A program made the translations under genes and the position numbers. Under the pieces are notes generated by a model. That model did not search any database, was not told the origin of the DNA, and was given only the letters and a program-made list of their open reading frames with translations. From Herbidospora daliensis (GTDB taxonomy: Bacteria > Actinomycetota > Actinomycetes > Streptosporangiales > Streptosporangiaceae), in contig NZ_BBXF01000005.1 of the NCBI RefSeq assembly GCF_001570585.1, positions 496,001-560,000 of the forward strand: a DNA stretch of 64,000 bases. The letters are read 5' to 3'. Within the stretch, counting starts at the first letter, position 1; each line of letters opens with the position of its first letter. Below are positions 6,976 through 17,944 of this stretch, in pieces.

Positions 6976-7920
6976 CTAGGAGGCGTCCTGCTGTTCCAGC
7001 CATTTGAGAATCGCCTGGTTGGTTTCTTCCGGCCTTTCCTGCTGGATCCAGTGGCCGCAGTCCAGGTTCATCACTTCCACATTGGGCACGAACTCGGTCA
7101 GCCTTTCGGACTTCGCGACCGTGTCGCGGTCGCCGTAGATCATGAGTGCGGGCTGGTGGATGATCGGGTCCACGTCTGCCAGCAGGTTCCAGTTGCGATC
7201 CAGGTTTCTGTACCAGTTGATGCTCGCCGTGAATCCGGTCGATTCGAAGGCGGAGACGAAAACCGCCAGTTCGTCGTCGCTCATGATGGGATCGCCGAGC
7301 GGCGTTTCCGCTCGGGCGAGGTCGAGCAATGCCATGCCCGGCCGAGGCTCTCTGGGGGGCTCGTTCTTCCGGAAGAGGTTGCGGAGGAACTGGAAGGTGT
7401 TCTTGTCGAACACGGCGTCGGCGACGCCTGGCCGTCGGTTGAAGTGGACGATGTGGATGTCGTCGCCGAACAGCTCGTCCAGGAACTCGACCCAGGGGCG
7501 TTCTCCGCGCTCCAGGTAAGGCACGCTCAGGTTGATCAATTTGTTCACGCGGGTCGGATGCAACTGGGTCAGATTCCAGACGACGTTCGCGCCCCAATCG
7601 TGACCGACGAAGGTGGCGTCTTCGTATCCGTAGTGATCCAGGAGTGCGATGAGGTCACCCGACAGGTGTTCGATGTCATAGTCGGTCACCTCGGTCGGGC
7701 GGGATGAATTTCCATAACCCCGCTGGTTCGGGACGATGACGTGGTAGCCCGCTGCGGCGAGGACGGGCATCTGGTGACGCCAGGAGAAGGCGTGCTCCGG
7801 CCAGCCGTGGCAGAGCACGATGGGTTTTCCCGCGTTTTCTCGGCCTGCCTCGAACACTTCGAGTTCCACCCCGTTCACCTGAATGAGGGTGGGCTTGGGA
7901 AAGTCGACGGGATTGGACAT
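6976..7920 (-). CDS. Alpha/beta hydrolase, epoxide hydrolase-like
   Basis: A 314-residue cytosolic alpha/beta-hydrolase. It shows the oxyanion motif HGWPEH, the nucleophile elbow GHDWGA (Asp nucleophile, as in epoxide hydrolases and haloalkane dehalogenases), the phrase RGYGNSS typical of epoxide hydrolases, an acid in IYGDRDTVAK and the base in CGHWIQQERPEE. A cap domain lies at about residues 140-220. It would open an epoxide to a diol through an alkyl-enzyme ester. It is divergent from a WYL regulator across a perfect inverted repeat, suggesting induction by its substrate. Substrate unknown; dehalogenase activity is the alternative. Confidence 0.88.
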   Translation of the reverse strand: MSNPVDFPKPTLIQVNGVELEVFEAGRENAGKPIVLCHGWPEHAFSWRHQMPVLAAAGYHVIVPNQRGYGNSSRPTEVTDYDIEHLSGDLIALLDHYGYEDATFVGHDWGANVVWNLTQLHPTRVNKLINLSVPYLERGERPWVEFLDELFGDDIHIVHFNRRPGVADAVFDKNTFQFLRNLFRKNEPPREPRPGMALLDLARAETPLGDPIMSDDELAVFVSAFESTGFTASINWYRNLDRNWNLLADVDPIIHQPALMIYGDRDTVAKSERLTEFVPNVEVMNLDCGHWIQQERPEETNQAILKWLEQQDAS

Positions 7921-8016
7921 TGCATTTCCTCGCTGTCTTTCGGGGTGATCGGGCGACGAAGGTCCCGAAGGGCGGTCGACCTCATCGGTGAGGTCAGGTA
8001 GTCATCTTGCCGACCT

Positions 8017-8041
8017 AAACCGGTCACCCCATGACCGGTTT
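8017..8041. promoter_or_regulatory. Operator between hydrolase and WYL regulator
   Basis: A perfect 10-5-10 inverted repeat, AAACCGGTCA-N5-TGACCGGTTT, sits in the divergent spacer, ending 20 bases before the regulator start at 8062 and about 95 bases from the hydrolase start. The position fits autoregulation plus control of the hydrolase. Confidence 0.65.
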
Positions 8042-8061
8042 CATGTGGAAACGTGGGCGGT

Positions 8062-9009
8062 GTGCGTACCGACCGGCTGGTGGCCATCCTCCTTTTGCTC
8101 CAGCGTCGCGAGCAGGTGACGGCGGCGGAGGTCTCCCGAGAGCTGGAGATCTCCGAGCGCACCGCGCGCCGCGACCTCGACGCCCTGGCCATGGCCGGGG
8201 TGCCCGTCTACTCCACGCAGGGCCGGGGTGGTGGTTGGCGCCTCATCGGGGGTGCTCGCACCGACTTGTCTGGCTTGACCGAGAGTGAGGTCCGCGCCTT
8301 GTTCATGGTCGCTGGGCCCGCTTCGGCTGCGACGCCGACTGTGAAGGCGGCTCTGCGCAAGCTCGTCCATGCGCTGCCGGAGCCCTTCCGGGGGCAGGCC
8401 GAGGCGGCGGCTTCGTCGTTCGTCATGGACCCGCGACGGTGGGGGGCGAGCCGGGTCGAGCCCCGGCCGCCTCGTTTCCTCGACGAGCTGCAGAATGCGG
8501 TGATTCGTGGTGTTCAGGTGCGGCTCGGTTACGTCGACGGCAAGGGTGTCGAAACGGAGAGGATCGTTCATCCGCTGGGCATCGTGGCCAAAGGTCCGTC
8601 GTGGTATCTCGTCGCCGGCACCGAGGCTGGACGGCGGACCTTCCGGATCGACCGGGTGTCGTCCACTGACCTGACCGGTGAGCCTGTGCAGCGGCCCGAC
8701 GACTTCGACCTGGCCGAGAGCTGGCGCGAGATCGCTGACGAGGTCGATCGCCGGCGAACGCCCCTTGAGATGCGGGCGCTCTGCAGGCCCGACGGGATAA
8801 GCCTGCTCCGGATGGTGCTCGGGCCTCGGCTCGAGGTGGGAGGTTCCTCGGCCGACGGGCGCATCGAGGTGGTGATCCGTGGCTACAACGAGTACGCGCT
8901 CGCGGGCGAACTCGCCGGGCTGGTCGAATGGCTGGAGGTGACCGACCCTCCTGGGGTACGGGACCATTTGGCCGCGATCGGCAACGCGCTCGTCGAGCGA
9001 TACGGCTGA
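8062..9009 (+). CDS. WYL-domain transcriptional regulator
   Basis: A 315-residue regulator with an N-terminal DeoR/HTH_11 winged helix (TDRLVAILLLLQRREQVTAAEVSRELEISERTARRDL, about 3-50), a basic wing (YSTQGRGGGWRL), a central WYL ligand domain (IVHPLGIVAKGPSWYLVAG, about 170-195) and the conserved C-terminal WCX region. WYL proteins sense small ligands. I prefer GTG 8062 (MRTDRL); GTG 8053 is in frame. No strong ribosome site precedes either, so a short or leaderless transcript is possible. It probably controls the divergent epoxide hydrolase-like gene and itself. Confidence 0.9.
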   Translation: MRTDRLVAILLLLQRREQVTAAEVSRELEISERTARRDLDALAMAGVPVYSTQGRGGGWRLIGGARTDLSGLTESEVRALFMVAGPASAATPTVKAALRKLVHALPEPFRGQAEAAASSFVMDPRRWGASRVEPRPPRFLDELQNAVIRGVQVRLGYVDGKGVETERIVHPLGIVAKGPSWYLVAGTEAGRRTFRIDRVSSTDLTGEPVQRPDDFDLAESWREIADEVDRRRTPLEMRALCRPDGISLLRMVLGPRLEVGGSSADGRIEVVIRGYNEYALAGELAGLVEWLEVTDPPGVRDHLAAIGNALVERYG

Positions 9010-11162
<2,153 letters not shown>

Positions 11163-11559
11163 CAGACCTCATCTGGATCGTCCCGACAAGGACCTAATCA
11201 CAGGCTCAGGCTGGTCGTCGGGGCGATCCTCACGGGTGAGGCTCTTGAGCGTGACCGCATCTGACGAGTTCAAGGCCATTGGTGCGCACACCATCGCGAA
11301 GCTCGAAGTCGGCCCCTACGACCAGGCCCGCCGTCTTCTTCGTCGGAGGGTTCCTCGGGTCTCCCTAGGCGGTCTGTTCGCGCACGCCGGCGCCAGCGTG
11401 GTAGAGAACGGCGCTGACGGTTTCAGGTCGTGTTCGCCGTGTCGCTTGGCCGCGAGGTCGTGAACGAGCGGGTTGCAGCCCGCGCTGGTTGGACAAAGGC
11501 CGGCGCGCATGATGAGCTCACCCGCACCACGGCCACAGGCGACGACAGCGCGAGCCACG
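11163..11559. other. Gene-free stretch after xylanase
   Basis: About 400 bases between the xylanase stop and the convergent MarR-type gene. Short open frames here have no start context or family character. No clear terminator hairpin, repeat or RNA gene was found. Confidence 0.4.
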
Positions 11560-11976
11560 TCATCGAGACAAAGTGCTGCGGACGATTCGCAGCATCCGGG
11601 TCAGCTCGGCGGCGTCCTCCCCAGACAGGCCGATGTTCTCCGGCGTGTTGAAAGCCGCCACCGCAGGCAGCACACGTTCAAGGAGTTCCCGCCCGGCCGG
11701 AGTGATCCGCAGGGCCGAGCGGCGACCGCGTCCGCCCGGACCGTCGCGGTCGACGAGGCCACGCTCCATGAGCGACACGGCCACCTCGCCGAGGCTCTGC
11801 GGGCGCACCATGATCACGCGGGCGAGTTCGGCCTGGCTCAGATCGTCGCCGTCGGCGAGTGAGGCCAGCACGCCGAACTGGATCGGCGTCAGCCCCACTG
11901 TGCCGAAGACGTCGGTGAAGCCCCGGGCGACGACGTAGGAGGTCTGGATCAATTCCCACAGCGGTAGATCAGACAT
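11560..11976 (-). CDS. MarR-family transcriptional regulator
   Basis: A 138-residue MarR winged-helix protein. The helix-turn-helix and wing are visible: LTPIQFGVLASLADGDDLSQAELARVIMVRPQSLGEVAVSLMERGLVDRDGPGGRGRRSALRITPAGRELL. It starts eight bases inside the end of the upstream FAD monooxygenase gene, so the two are one operon. MarR proteins bind phenolic or other small ligands and derepress nearby genes; control of its partner monooxygenase is the simplest reading. Confidence 0.92.
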   Translation of the reverse strand: MSDLPLWELIQTSYVVARGFTDVFGTVGLTPIQFGVLASLADGDDLSQAELARVIMVRPQSLGEVAVSLMERGLVDRDGPGGRGRRSALRITPAGRELLERVLPAVAAFNTPENIGLSGEDAAELTRMLRIVRSTLSR

Positions 11977-13231
11977 CGCGGCTCCGGGTGAAGACGCGGC
12001 CGAGCTGGGCGGCGGCGGCGAACGCCGGCAGGGCGATCCGGGCGGCGCGGGTTCCCGTCGGGGTGGCGAGCCGTTCGATCCATCGCAGCGGCTGGATCGA
12101 CGTGCGCACCGCCTCTCCCGCGTAGGCGGCCATCCGTTGCTGGTAGCGGTGCACCGCCGACGGGATCGTGCACTGCCCGTCCTGGACTAGCGCCAGCTCC
12201 TCGGCGAGCAGATCGGCGTCCCGGATCGCCGTGGCCGCGGCCATGCCTCCCGTGGGAGGCATCGCATGAACGGCGTCACCCAAAGCGGTGACGGCACCAC
12301 CCGGCCACGGCGTGAGGTCGGCGTCGGGGTCGGCCGCGTGGAAACCGAAGAACGCCACCGAACCGGGATCGGCCGCATCCACCAGCGCGCGGACGTCCGG
12401 ACACCACCCGCGCAACAGGGCGCCGGTCAGCTCGATCAGCGCGGCGGCGTCGAGCTCCCGAGGGCGACCCGGGTAAGCCGCGTCGGGAGCCAGCACACCC
12501 CAGACCAGCGAGGGCGGCTCGATGATCGCCGCAACCTCGGTGCACGACGCGGGGTCGGCAGCGGTACCGGATTCGGGGTCGTGAACGGTCAGGAACAAGC
12601 CCACGCCGCCGGGACCGAACGCCAGCGCGGGGCCGGGCGTCAGCAACGCGGGGACCAGGGGCCGAGTGCCGGCGGTCAAGGGGGTGCGGCCGGCGATGCC
12701 GCTCACCCCGGCCAGGGAGGAGGTCGGCCGTCCGGCCAGCGCCTGCGCCACGCGCGACCCGACTCCGTCGGCGCCGACCAGCAGGTCGCCGCGTTCGGTG
12801 CCGCCGTCGGCGAAGTGGGCGGTGACGGTGCCGTCGGGATGGGTCTCGTGCCCGGTGAACTCCGACCCGAGCCGCAACGAGTCACCCAGGCCGTGGGCCA
12901 GCAGCCGCCGCAGGGTTACCCGCCCGATCATGAGGGTCTCCACCGTCAGGTCCTGCGGTTCCGCGAACAGCAGCCGCATCCGGTGGTCGGCGACGGCGAA
13001 CCGGGTGAACGCCCGCCGCCCGGCGGAGCTGGCCAGCAGCGCCTGATAGTGCTGCGGCGCGAGATGACGCCGCAGCGCGGCGCAGGCCAGATGGTCGAGA
13101 TGCAGGCGATATCCCCCGGTGGCCTCCACCGCCCGGTCACGCTCGTGGACGACCACCTCGATCCCCCTGCGGGACAACGCCTGAGCCAGCGCCAGCCCAC
13201 CCATCCCCGCCCCAATCACCACAACCTTCAT
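11969..13231 (-). CDS. FAD-dependent aromatic-type monooxygenase
   Basis: A 420-residue class A flavoprotein monooxygenase-like enzyme. It starts MKVVVIGAGMGGLALA (GxGxxG for the FAD ADP moiety), has the second FAD motif VGADGVGSRVAQAL (about 160) and the GD motif AVTALGDAVHAMPPTGGMAAATAIRDADLL (about 300). The start follows GGGAGGCGG; the frame is open about 140 bases further upstream without a ribosome site. Such enzymes hydroxylate or epoxidise small hydrophobic substrates with NAD(P)H and oxygen. Cotranscribed with a MarR regulator. Substrate unknown. Confidence 0.9.
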   Translation of the reverse strand: MKVVVIGAGMGGLALAQALSRRGIEVVVHERDRAVEATGGYRLHLDHLACAALRRHLAPQHYQALLASSAGRRAFTRFAVADHRMRLLFAEPQDLTVETLMIGRVTLRRLLAHGLGDSLRLGSEFTGHETHPDGTVTAHFADGGTERGDLLVGADGVGSRVAQALAGRPTSSLAGVSGIAGRTPLTAGTRPLVPALLTPGPALAFGPGGVGLFLTVHDPESGTAADPASCTEVAAIIEPPSLVWGVLAPDAAYPGRPRELDAAALIELTGALLRGWCPDVRALVDAADPGSVAFFGFHAADPDADLTPWPGGAVTALGDAVHAMPPTGGMAAATAIRDADLLAEELALVQDGQCTIPSAVHRYQQRMAAYAGEAVRTSIQPLRWIERLATPTGTRAARIALPAFAAAAQLGRVFTRSRDV

Positions 13232-13785
13232 GATCCCGCCTCCCGGTATCAGGTTCTTGATGGTCAACCCATCGATGGGCATCCCGGCCTCGGGCTCGAA
13301 GACCTCGACCATGTGCACAAACTTGCGATTCCCATTGTCTTCCATGGCCCCGGTCAATGCCGAGGACAAGACCTGTTACCGCCTAATTTTCAGCGCAGGA
13401 GCGAGCAACAACGAACCGGCTCCGAATTCGACTGACTTTTGTCTTCGAAACGCTCCGACGAAGCGCCCGCTTCCCCCGCCATCGACCCCTTCACAACGAA
13501 AGTTTCATCTTGTGCGTCAGGACCCGGCGCGAGCCTCCCCTGGCCAGCCCACCCGCCGCCACGCCGAAGCCCTCCGCCGCCCACCCCGACGTATCAAGTA
13601 ACTTGACATCCTTGATCAGGTCGTATGTGCTCCCCTGCATTGCTCCCATACAGCCTGTAAGCGGCACACCGAAAAGTCTCGACTCCGGTGTCGCGGCTGA
13701 GGGCATTCGATGCCCCTAAATGGAGAGGAACGCGAAACGATGTCTTTATCGTCGGCCCGGCCCCTGCAGCCGGAGGGAGTCGCGA
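13232..13785. other. Intergenic stretch between monooxygenase and esterase genes
   Basis: About 550 bases in the divergent spacer, of moderate G+C and with no convincing gene. Near its centre TCAAGTAACTTGA (13594-13606) is a perfect 13-base palindrome of the length and AT-rich type bound by MarR dimers. It is about 360 bases from the monooxygenase start and 180 from the esterase start, so its target is uncertain. The esterase gene follows a CGGAGGGAG ribosome site. Confidence 0.45.
13594..13606. promoter_or_regulatory. Candidate MarR-type palindrome
   Basis: TCAAGT-A-ACTTGA, perfect 6-1-6 symmetry. It is the only strong palindrome in the spacer upstream of the monooxygenase-MarR operon. Assignment to that MarR protein rests on proximity only. 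Confidence 0.4.
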
Positions 13786-15135
13786 ATGTCGAAGCATAAG
13801 TCCATCCGCGGGGTTGCGGCGGTCGCGGCGGCCCTGGTCCTGCTCGCGGCGCACCTGGCGATGAACAGCAGCAGCGCCGCCGCGGCCGGAACGTCCGGAT
13901 GCGGAAAGTCGCCGACGCTGAGCAGCGGTACGCACACCATTCAGTCGAGCGGAAAGAACCGGCAGTTCATTCTGCGGATTCCGGCGAACTACAACAACAA
14001 CACCCCCTACCGCCTGATGTTCGGCATCCACTGGCTGAACGGCACCATGAACGACGTCGACTCGGGCGGCAGCAGCGGGTCGTCGTGGTCCTACTACGGG
14101 CAGCGGCAGCTGTCGAACAACACCGCGATCTTCATCGCGCCGCAGGGCCTCAACAACGGCTGGGCCAACTCCAACGGCGAGGACGTCACGCTCTTCGACG
14201 ACATCATGGCGCGGGTCGAGGCCGACCTCTGCGTCGACACCTCGTTGCGGTTCGCCATGGGCTTCAGCTACGGCGGCGCCATGAGCTACTCCCTGGCGTG
14301 CAGCCGCGCGAACGTCTTCCGCGCGGTCGCGGTGTTCGCCGGCGGGCAGCTCAGCGGATGCAACGGCGGCAGCCAGCCCATCGCCTACATGGGCCTGCAC
14401 GGCATCACCGACAGCGTGCTCAACATCTCGCAGGGACGGACGATGCGGGACCGGTTCGTCCGCAACAACGGGTGCACCTCCCAGAACCCGCCCGAGCCGG
14501 GCTCCGGCAGCCGCAGCCACGTCGTGACCGCCTACTCGGGGTGCCGGGCCGGATATCCGGTCGTCTGGGCCGCCTACGACAACGGTCACACGCCCGCGCC
14601 CGTCGACGGGACCTACACCGAGAACGGCGCGCAGACCTGGACCAAGAACGAGGTCTGGAAGTTCATCTCCCAGTTCCAGAGCACGTCCGACCCGAACCCG
14701 TCGCCCAGCCCTTCCCCGTCGCCGAGCGCCACCCCGACGCCCACGCCGACGCCGACCCCCTCGACCAGCTTCCGCCTGCGCAACGAGGCGGCCGGGCGCT
14801 GCGTCGACTCGCCGAACAGCGCCAGCGCCAACGGCACCCTGCTGCAGATCTACGACTGCCACGGCAACCCCAACCAGCAGTTCAGCTACGGTTCCAGCAG
14901 GCTGCAGACCCTCGGCAAGTGCCTCGACTCCCCCACGAACGCCGGCTCGGGCACCCGCGTCCAGCTGTGGGACTGTCACGGCAACAGCAACCAGCAGTGG
15001 ACGTTCAACTCCAACGGCACCGTCACCAGCAACGCCAACAACCTGTGCCTGAACGTCACGGGCACCGGCAACACCGCCACGGTGACCGTGGCCTCGTGCA
15101 ACGGCCAGGCCACCCAGCGATGGACCAGAGCCTGA
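13786..15135 (+). CDS. Secreted PHB-depolymerase/feruloyl-esterase-like protein with ricin-type lectin domain
   Basis: A 449-residue secreted protein. A signal peptide (about 1-35, ending SSSAAAAG) precedes an alpha/beta-hydrolase domain of the LpqC/PHB depolymerase-feruloyl esterase group (about 38-310): serine elbow GFSYGGAMSY, acid in GLHGITDSV, histidine in YDNGHTPAP, several disulphide cysteines. A Pro-Ser/Pro-Thr linker leads to a ricin-B/CBM13 domain of about 125 residues with repeated CVD/CLD...QxWDCHGNxNQQ units. It likely cleaves feruloyl or acetyl esters on xylan, with the lectin domain binding xylan. The ATG at 13786 has CGGAGGGAG in front. It belongs with the neighbouring xylanase and cellulase genes. 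Confidence 0.88.
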   Translation: MSKHKSIRGVAAVAAALVLLAAHLAMNSSSAAAAGTSGCGKSPTLSSGTHTIQSSGKNRQFILRIPANYNNNTPYRLMFGIHWLNGTMNDVDSGGSSGSSWSYYGQRQLSNNTAIFIAPQGLNNGWANSNGEDVTLFDDIMARVEADLCVDTSLRFAMGFSYGGAMSYSLACSRANVFRAVAVFAGGQLSGCNGGSQPIAYMGLHGITDSVLNISQGRTMRDRFVRNNGCTSQNPPEPGSGSRSHVVTAYSGCRAGYPVVWAAYDNGHTPAPVDGTYTENGAQTWTKNEVWKFISQFQSTSDPNPSPSPSPSPSATPTPTPTPTPSTSFRLRNEAAGRCVDSPNSASANGTLLQIYDCHGNPNQQFSYGSSRLQTLGKCLDSPTNAGSGTRVQLWDCHGNSNQQWTFNSNGTVTSNANNLCLNVTGTGNTATVTVASCNGQATQRWTRA

Positions 15136-15151
15136 CCACCTGACTGACCGA

Positions 15152-15185
15152 CGTCGGGTCCGGGCGATCTCGCCCGGACCCGACG
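15152..15185. terminator. Strong hairpin terminator after esterase gene
   Basis: CGTCGGGTCCGGGCG (15152-15166) pairs perfectly over 15 bases with its complement at 15171-15185 around an ATCT loop, 17 bases past the stop. No long T-run, as is common in high-GC actinobacteria. The remaining bases to 15458 hold no gene I can support. Confidence 0.8.
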
Positions 15186-15458
15186 CGCTTTCCGGCGAGC
15201 GTGCCGGGGGCGGCGGTGACCTCACAGAGCACGGGGTAGATCTGGGCCGGCACCCGCAGCCGCCGCTCCAAGTCCCACCCTGCGTGGTTCGAAGGTGTAC
15301 GCGGCGACGATGTGCTTGTGCTGGGCCAGAACATCCGGGGCCGGCCGAAGTGGTCGGGGCGAAGAAGCGCCCCGAGAAGCGGGAGAACCGCCGACGGCGC
15401 ACCTGACCTCGCCCTGCTAGAGATCGAGGCCAGGAGCGCCGGGTTCCTGCCGCTGCGC

Positions 15459-17780
15459 CTACCGAGCGGTACAGGTCATCACGGTGGGGCTCGTGTTGGC
15501 GCCGCTCCAGGCGCCGTTGAACCCGAAGGACGTGGTGCCGCTGGGGGTCAGCGCGCCGTTCCAGGACAGGTTCGCCACGGTGACGGTCGAGCCGCTGGTG
15601 GTGTGCGCGCCGTTCCACAACTGCGTGATGGTCTGGCCGTTGGGGAACGTCCAGGCGACGGTCCAGCCGGTCAGCGCGACGGTGCCGGTGTTCTTGACCT
15701 CGACGGAGGCTCCGAAGCCGGTCGGCCACTGGTTGACGAGGGTGTAGGTCGCGGCACAGGCCCTACCGGAACTGGGCGACGGACTGGGCGACGGACTCGG
15801 TGACGGTGACGGACTCGGTGACGGGGAAGGGCTCGGGGAAGGGCTCGGCGAGGGCGACGGGGACGGACTGGGGGAAGGGCTCGGCGAGGGTGACGGAGAC
15901 GGGCTCGGCGAGGGTGACGGGGACGGGCTCGGGCTCGGGCTCGGGGTGGCGGGGCCGGCCTTCTCCGCCGTCCACGCACTCACCCAGGCCAGGACGGCGT
16001 TCCAGTTGATGGCGACCTCGTTCACCGACCAGGCGTCGATGTCGTCCAGATAGCACTTCTGCGGCCGGCAGCCGCTGAGGCGCTGCTGGGCGACGGGGTC
16101 CTGCAGGCCGCTGTTGGGGCCGCCCGCCAGCGAACCGGGCGGTGCGATCGGCAGGGAGGAGTCGAGCTGGTTGGCCCAGAACCGGTGGTGCACGTTGCGG
16201 GAGGGCTTGTCGCCGTATCCGGTGACGTAGGAGTAGCCCATCGGGTTACGGCCGAACTCGTAGGCCATCGTCTCGAACACCCCGGCGCGGAACCGCTCGG
16301 CGCCGGTGAAGTCGTGGGCCAGGGCGAGCAGCACCGCGTTGTTGAGGATGAGGTTGTTGGACCCCCAGATGTACCCGCCGCCGCCGGGCTGGAAGGGCAC
16401 CGGGTAACCCTGGCCGCGCATCACGTTCAGCAGGCCGTCGGCCGCCGAGACGAAGGAGGCGCGCAGCTGCTGGCCGATGGAGGAGGTGAGCCCGTTGGGC
16501 ACCAGCGCCAGGGTGATGTCGCCCAGGCTGCCGACCTCCGACCACTGGGCGCCCTCGTTGGTGAAGCTGCGCCCGTAGTAGGACGAGGAGGAGGTCAGGT
16601 CGTTGCGGTAGGTCTGCTTCCCGGTCGTGGTGTACAACTCGGCGGCGGCCCAGTAGAACTCGTCGCTCACCTTGTTGTCGACGTACGAGCCGCCGCCGAC
16701 GTCATCGGAGGTGGGGGCGAACCGGGAGGGGTTGGCCTTGGCCGCGGTGTACGCCTTCTCCGCGGCGGTCAGGCAGCGCGCGGCGAAGGCGGAGTCGATG
16801 GCGGCCCAGACCCGGGCGCACTGGGCGGCGGCGGCCGCCAGGTTCAGGGTGGCGGCGGTGGAGGGGGCCGACAGCACCCGGGGCTGCGGGTCCTGGGCGG
16901 GCAGCAGGGGCAGCCCGGTCCAGTTCGTGTCGTGGATCTTGTGGTGCGCCATGCCGGCCAGCGGCCGGCCGTCGGGGACCTGCATCTTCAGCAGGAAGTC
17001 GATCTCCCAGCGGGCCTCGTCGAGGATGTCGGGCACCCCGTTGCCGCGCTCGGGCACGGACATGGTGCCGTCGGCGAAGGCCGTGGGGTCGGCGCCGGAG
17101 ACGTTCCTGGCCCGTTCGTAGGCGTTGACCAGCTGCCAGGCCGACATGCCGCCGTTGACCACGTACTTGCCGTGGTCGCCGGCGTCGTACCAGCCGCCGC
17201 GCACGTCCAGCCGGTAGCCGCAGTCGCTGCGGCACGGCACGTTGGCGTCGCCCTGGTTGGGGGCGACGTTCAGGTGGCCGGCGGCGCGGGCGTACTGGCC
17301 GCCGCCGGCGAGCTGGGAGGTGATCGCGATGCCGCTGCGCTGGTGGTAGAAGAACGCCAGCGCGTCGTAGGGCAGCTTCTTCCAGGCGGCCGTGCCGATG
17401 TCGAAGGGGTGGCTGGACTCGTTGTTCACCGTCAGCACGAAGTTGCCGCCGGTCCCGGTGTACGACGAGAAGTCGATCTTGTGGACGTTGTCTCCCGACG
17501 GAGAGTCGGCGCCGAAGACGGTGGTGGTGCCGCTGGCCACCACCTGGTCGGAGCCGTTCAGCAGGTTCCAGGTCAGCGGCGATCCCGAACCGCTGACGAC
17601 GGTCGCGTGCTTGGCGACGCCGGGCGCGTAGGCGACCTGGTTGACCTTGATGTTCTGACCGAGCGCCGGGCGGGCGAGCGCGTTGGCGGTCTCGGTGGTG
17701 ACGATCGCGGTGATCGATGCCGCGGCCAGCGCGACGGCCAGTGCCGCCGCCGATAGCCGCATCCGGCCTGAGGTGTTCAC
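15459..17780 (-). CDS. Secreted GH9 cellulase with N-terminal Ig-like domain and CBM2
   Basis: A 773-residue secreted endo/processive cellulase. Order: signal peptide (about 1-35), CelD_N-type Ig-like domain (about 38-125, IKVNQVAYAPGVAKHATVV), GH9 catalytic domain (about 135-590) with the GGWYDAGDHGKYVV aspartates, HHRFWA and the C-terminal general-acid Glu in DAWSVNEVAINWNA, a very long Pro-Ser linker, and a C-terminal CBM2 with spaced tryptophans. The start is GTG 17780 after GAGAGGACTCC; the frame is open upstream but without a ribosome site. It is divergent from a LacI regulator with a LacI-type half-symmetric box between them, the classic cellulase-control layout. Confidence 0.95.
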   Translation of the reverse strand: MNTSGRMRLSAAALAVALAAASITAIVTTETANALARPALGQNIKVNQVAYAPGVAKHATVVSGSGSPLTWNLLNGSDQVVASGTTTVFGADSPSGDNVHKIDFSSYTGTGGNFVLTVNNESSHPFDIGTAAWKKLPYDALAFFYHQRSGIAITSQLAGGGQYARAAGHLNVAPNQGDANVPCRSDCGYRLDVRGGWYDAGDHGKYVVNGGMSAWQLVNAYERARNVSGADPTAFADGTMSVPERGNGVPDILDEARWEIDFLLKMQVPDGRPLAGMAHHKIHDTNWTGLPLLPAQDPQPRVLSAPSTAATLNLAAAAAQCARVWAAIDSAFAARCLTAAEKAYTAAKANPSRFAPTSDDVGGGSYVDNKVSDEFYWAAAELYTTTGKQTYRNDLTSSSSYYGRSFTNEGAQWSEVGSLGDITLALVPNGLTSSIGQQLRASFVSAADGLLNVMRGQGYPVPFQPGGGGYIWGSNNLILNNAVLLALAHDFTGAERFRAGVFETMAYEFGRNPMGYSYVTGYGDKPSRNVHHRFWANQLDSSLPIAPPGSLAGGPNSGLQDPVAQQRLSGCRPQKCYLDDIDAWSVNEVAINWNAVLAWVSAWTAEKAGPATPSPSPSPSPSPSPSPSPSPSPSPSPSPSPSPSPSPSPSPSPSPSPSPSPSPSPSPSPSSGRACAATYTLVNQWPTGFGASVEVKNTGTVALTGWTVAWTFPNGQTITQLWNGAHTTSGSTVTVANLSWNGALTPSGTTSFGFNGAWSGANTSPTVMTCTAR
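15768..15948 (-). repeat. Pro-Ser linker repeat in GH9 gene
   Basis: About 180 bases of low-complexity DNA (variants of GGGCTCGGCGAGGG and GACGGACTCGG) encode roughly 30 Pro-Ser dipeptides between the GH9 and CBM2 domains. The linker is unusually long and of the type prone to replication slippage. Confidence 0.85.
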
Positions 17781-17854
17781 GTGGAGTCCTCTCAACCTGT
17801 GGGCTTCGCATCCTGTGACCCCCGGGCCGGAAGAAGACAGTCGCCAGGATGAAA

Positions 17855-17865
17855 GAAAGCGTTTC
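17855..17865. promoter_or_regulatory. LacI-type operator between GH9 and lacI-family gene
   Basis: GAAAGCGTTTC, near-palindromic with the central CG and AAA/TTT flanks of LacI-family operators, lies midway between the divergent GH9 (start 17780) and LacI-family (start 17945) genes. Autoregulation and control of the cellulase by the adjacent regulator is the natural inference. Confidence 0.6.
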
Positions 17866-17907
17866 GTGCAGCTAGCAGCGATGTGCCCGGCGAATGATTC
17901 TGTATAT

Positions 17908-17938
17908 TTCACGACACTTTCCGCCCGGTTCGTAGAAT
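17908..17938 (+). promoter_or_regulatory. Candidate promoter of lacI-family gene (leaderless)
   Basis: A TAGAAT -10 (17933-17938) ends six bases before the GTG start at 17945, with a weak TTCACG -35 at 17908. Transcription would begin at or next to the start codon, giving a leaderless mRNA. This agrees with the absence of a ribosome site and is common in actinobacteria. Confidence 0.45.
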
Positions 17939-17944
17939 CACCGC

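Noticed and set aside
15250-15345. A short minus-strand phrase resembling a catalase tail (HIVAAYTFE)
   Set aside because: Only about ten residues look similar, no extended frame or other catalase motif is nearby, and it may be chance.
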